Shown in pieces: positions 63,080 to 64,000 of a DNA stretch of 64,000 bases (positions are counted from its first letter, which is position 1; each line of letters starts with the position of its first letter). The stretch lies in NCBI RefSeq assembly GCF_008801605.1, contig NZ_VZPJ01000006.1, positions 248,001 to 312,000 on the forward strand, read 5' to 3'. The notes beneath the pieces are model-generated. The model saw nothing but the letters and a program-made list of their open reading frames with translations. It did not search any database and was not told where the DNA came from. Source of the stretch: Pseudomonas brassicacearum subsp. brassicacearum. GTDB taxonomy: Bacteria > Pseudomonadota > Gammaproteobacteria > Pseudomonadales > Pseudomonadaceae. The position numbers and the translations under genes were made by a program.

Positions 63080-64000
63080 TCACTGCGGGTTGGCACGAGT
63101 GCTGGAAAGCAACGATTTCAGGTTGGCAGCCTTGGGCTTGACCAGCCAGAAACGGCGCAAGTAGTCATCGAGGTTCTCGGCGAGTTCACGACCCCACTCG
63201 CTGTCGGTTTCCGCGACGTACTCGTTCAGCACGTTTTGCAGGTGGCTGCGATAGGCTTCCATCGCCTCGCCGCTGATCCGCTGGATTTCCACCAGTTCGT
63301 GGTTGACCCGGTCAACGAAGGTGTTGTCCTGGTCGAGCACGTAGGCGAAACCGCCGGTCATGCCAGAGCCGAAGTTATAACCGGTCTTGCCCAGCACGCA
63401 GACAAAACCACCGGTCATGTACTCGCAGCAGTGATCGCCGGTGCCTTCCACCACAGTGTGGGCCCCGGAGTTACGCACGGCAAAACGCTCGCCTGCGGTG
63501 CCGGCGGCGAACAGCTTGCCGCCCGTGGCGCCGTAGAGGCAGGTGTTGCCGATGATGGCACTGTCCTGGGTCTTGTAGACGCTGCCCTTGGGCGGAACGA
63601 TGACCAGCTTGCCACCGGTCATGCCCTTGCCCACGTAGTCGTTGGCATCGCCTTCCAGGTACATGTTCAGGCCACCGGCGTTCCAGACGCCGAAGCTCTG
63701 GCCTGCGGTGCCTTTGAAGCGGAAGGTGACCGGCGCCTTGGCCATGCCCTGGTTGCCGTGCTTGCGCGCGATTTCGCCGGAGATCCGTGCGCCGATGGAA
63801 CGGTCGCAGTTGCAGATGTCCAGGTCGAACTCGGCACCGCTCAGGTCGTTGATCGCCGCAGCGGCCATGTCGACCATCTTCTCGGCCAGCTCCCCCTTGT
63901 CGAACGGCGGGTTGCGGTCGACCTGGCAGAACTGTGGCTTGTCTGCCGGAATGAGATCGCTGCCCAACAACGGGGTCAGGTCCAGGTGTTGCTGCTTGGC
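63080..64000 (-). CDS. gltB: Glutamate synthase (NADPH) large subunit GltB, C-terminal part (partial)
   Basis: The frame is open to the window edge, so only the last ~306 residues of the ~1480-residue large subunit are seen. This is the GXGXG beta-helix domain: glycine-spaced repeats G-L-N-M-Y-L-E-G-D-A-N-D-Y-V-G-K-G-M-T-G-G, G-N-T-C-L-Y-G-A-T-G-G, and G-A-H-T-V-V-E-G-T-G-D-H. The glutaminase and FMN/Fe-S synthase domains lie outside. It ends in a helical tail (Y-L-R-R-F-W-L-V-K-P). First gene of gltBD. Confidence 0.96.
   Translation of the reverse strand, partial: AKQQHLDLTPLLGSDLIPADKPQFCQVDRNPPFDKGELAEKMVDMAAAAINDLSGAEFDLDICNCDRSIGARISGEIARKHGNQGMAKAPVTFRFKGTAGQSFGVWNAGGLNMYLEGDANDYVGKGMTGGKLVIVPPKGSVYKTQDSAIIGNTCLYGATGGKLFAAGTAGERFAVRNSGAHTVVEGTGDHCCEYMTGGFVCVLGKTGYNFGSGMTGGFAYVLDQDNTFVDRVNHELVEIQRISGEAMEAYRSHLQNVLNEYVAETDSEWGRELAENLDDYLRRFWLVKPKAANLKSLLSSTRANPQ

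Overview
This 64 kb window is Pseudomonas chromosome, most likely from the P. fluorescens group. Coding sequence is GC-rich and dense. Intergenic gaps carry the GTGGGAGC...GCTCCCAC REP/REPIN elements typical of that group. The backbone order dipA-msrA-rlmJ ... acyl-CoA dehydrogenase-K+/H+ antiporter-mscK-selO ... parA-like ... hemE-gltD-gltB matches, from memory, the P. aeruginosa PA5017-PA5036 neighbourhood, with several accessory blocks inserted. No rRNA, tRNA, CRISPR array, transposase or integrase was recognised.

Layout. 1-3.9 kb: end of a probable phosphatase gene, the c-di-GMP phosphodiesterase dipA, and msrA. 3.9-4.7 kb: a tandem array of five 147-bp REPIN units. 4.7-8.4 kb: rlmJ, then a type VI secretion pair (vgrG plus a DUF4123 adaptor) with no recognisable effector. 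8.7-15.2 kb: a DUF2165 membrane protein and the divergent putP/putA pair, whose intergenic region holds five GTTGCA PutA boxes. 15.5-26.7 kb: acyl-CoA dehydrogenase, a divergent ZapA paralogue with a ZapB-like partner, a chemoreceptor, a K+/H+ antiporter, a large mechanosensitive channel and selO. 26.7-32.3 kb: a C4-like structured RNA upstream of a DUF6124 gene, a HigBA toxin-antitoxin pair with a palindromic operator, a small disordered protein, a LysR/ycaC divergent pair, trxC and an orphan ParA-type ATPase.

32.6-50.6 kb is the most striking block: 20 co-directional genes, nearly all overlapping (nine 4-nt ATGA junctions), encoding an aryl-polyene (APE) type pigment pathway. It has two ACPs, a CoA/ACP ligase fused to a hotdog dehydratase, a MIO-type aromatic amino acid ammonia-lyase for the aryl starter, two ketosynthases plus a Cys-less chain-length factor, a ketoreductase, a dehydratase and a thioesterase. 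It also has two acyltransferases, a glycosyltransferase, LolA-like, MMPL and DUF3261 export/anchoring proteins, a methyltransferase, an antiporter-like membrane protein and a protein with flavin-dependent halogenase motifs. The product may therefore be a halogenated, methylated aryl polyene attached to an outer-membrane lipid.

51.3-57.6 kb is an accessory island: a two-gene PAAR operon, a divergent epoxide-hydrolase-like enzyme, and a 1349-residue toxin-like protein with an AT-richer C-terminal part and no evident immunity gene. 57.8-64 kb returns to backbone: a LysR/MFS divergent pair, hemE, gltD and the 3' end of gltB, which runs off the window.
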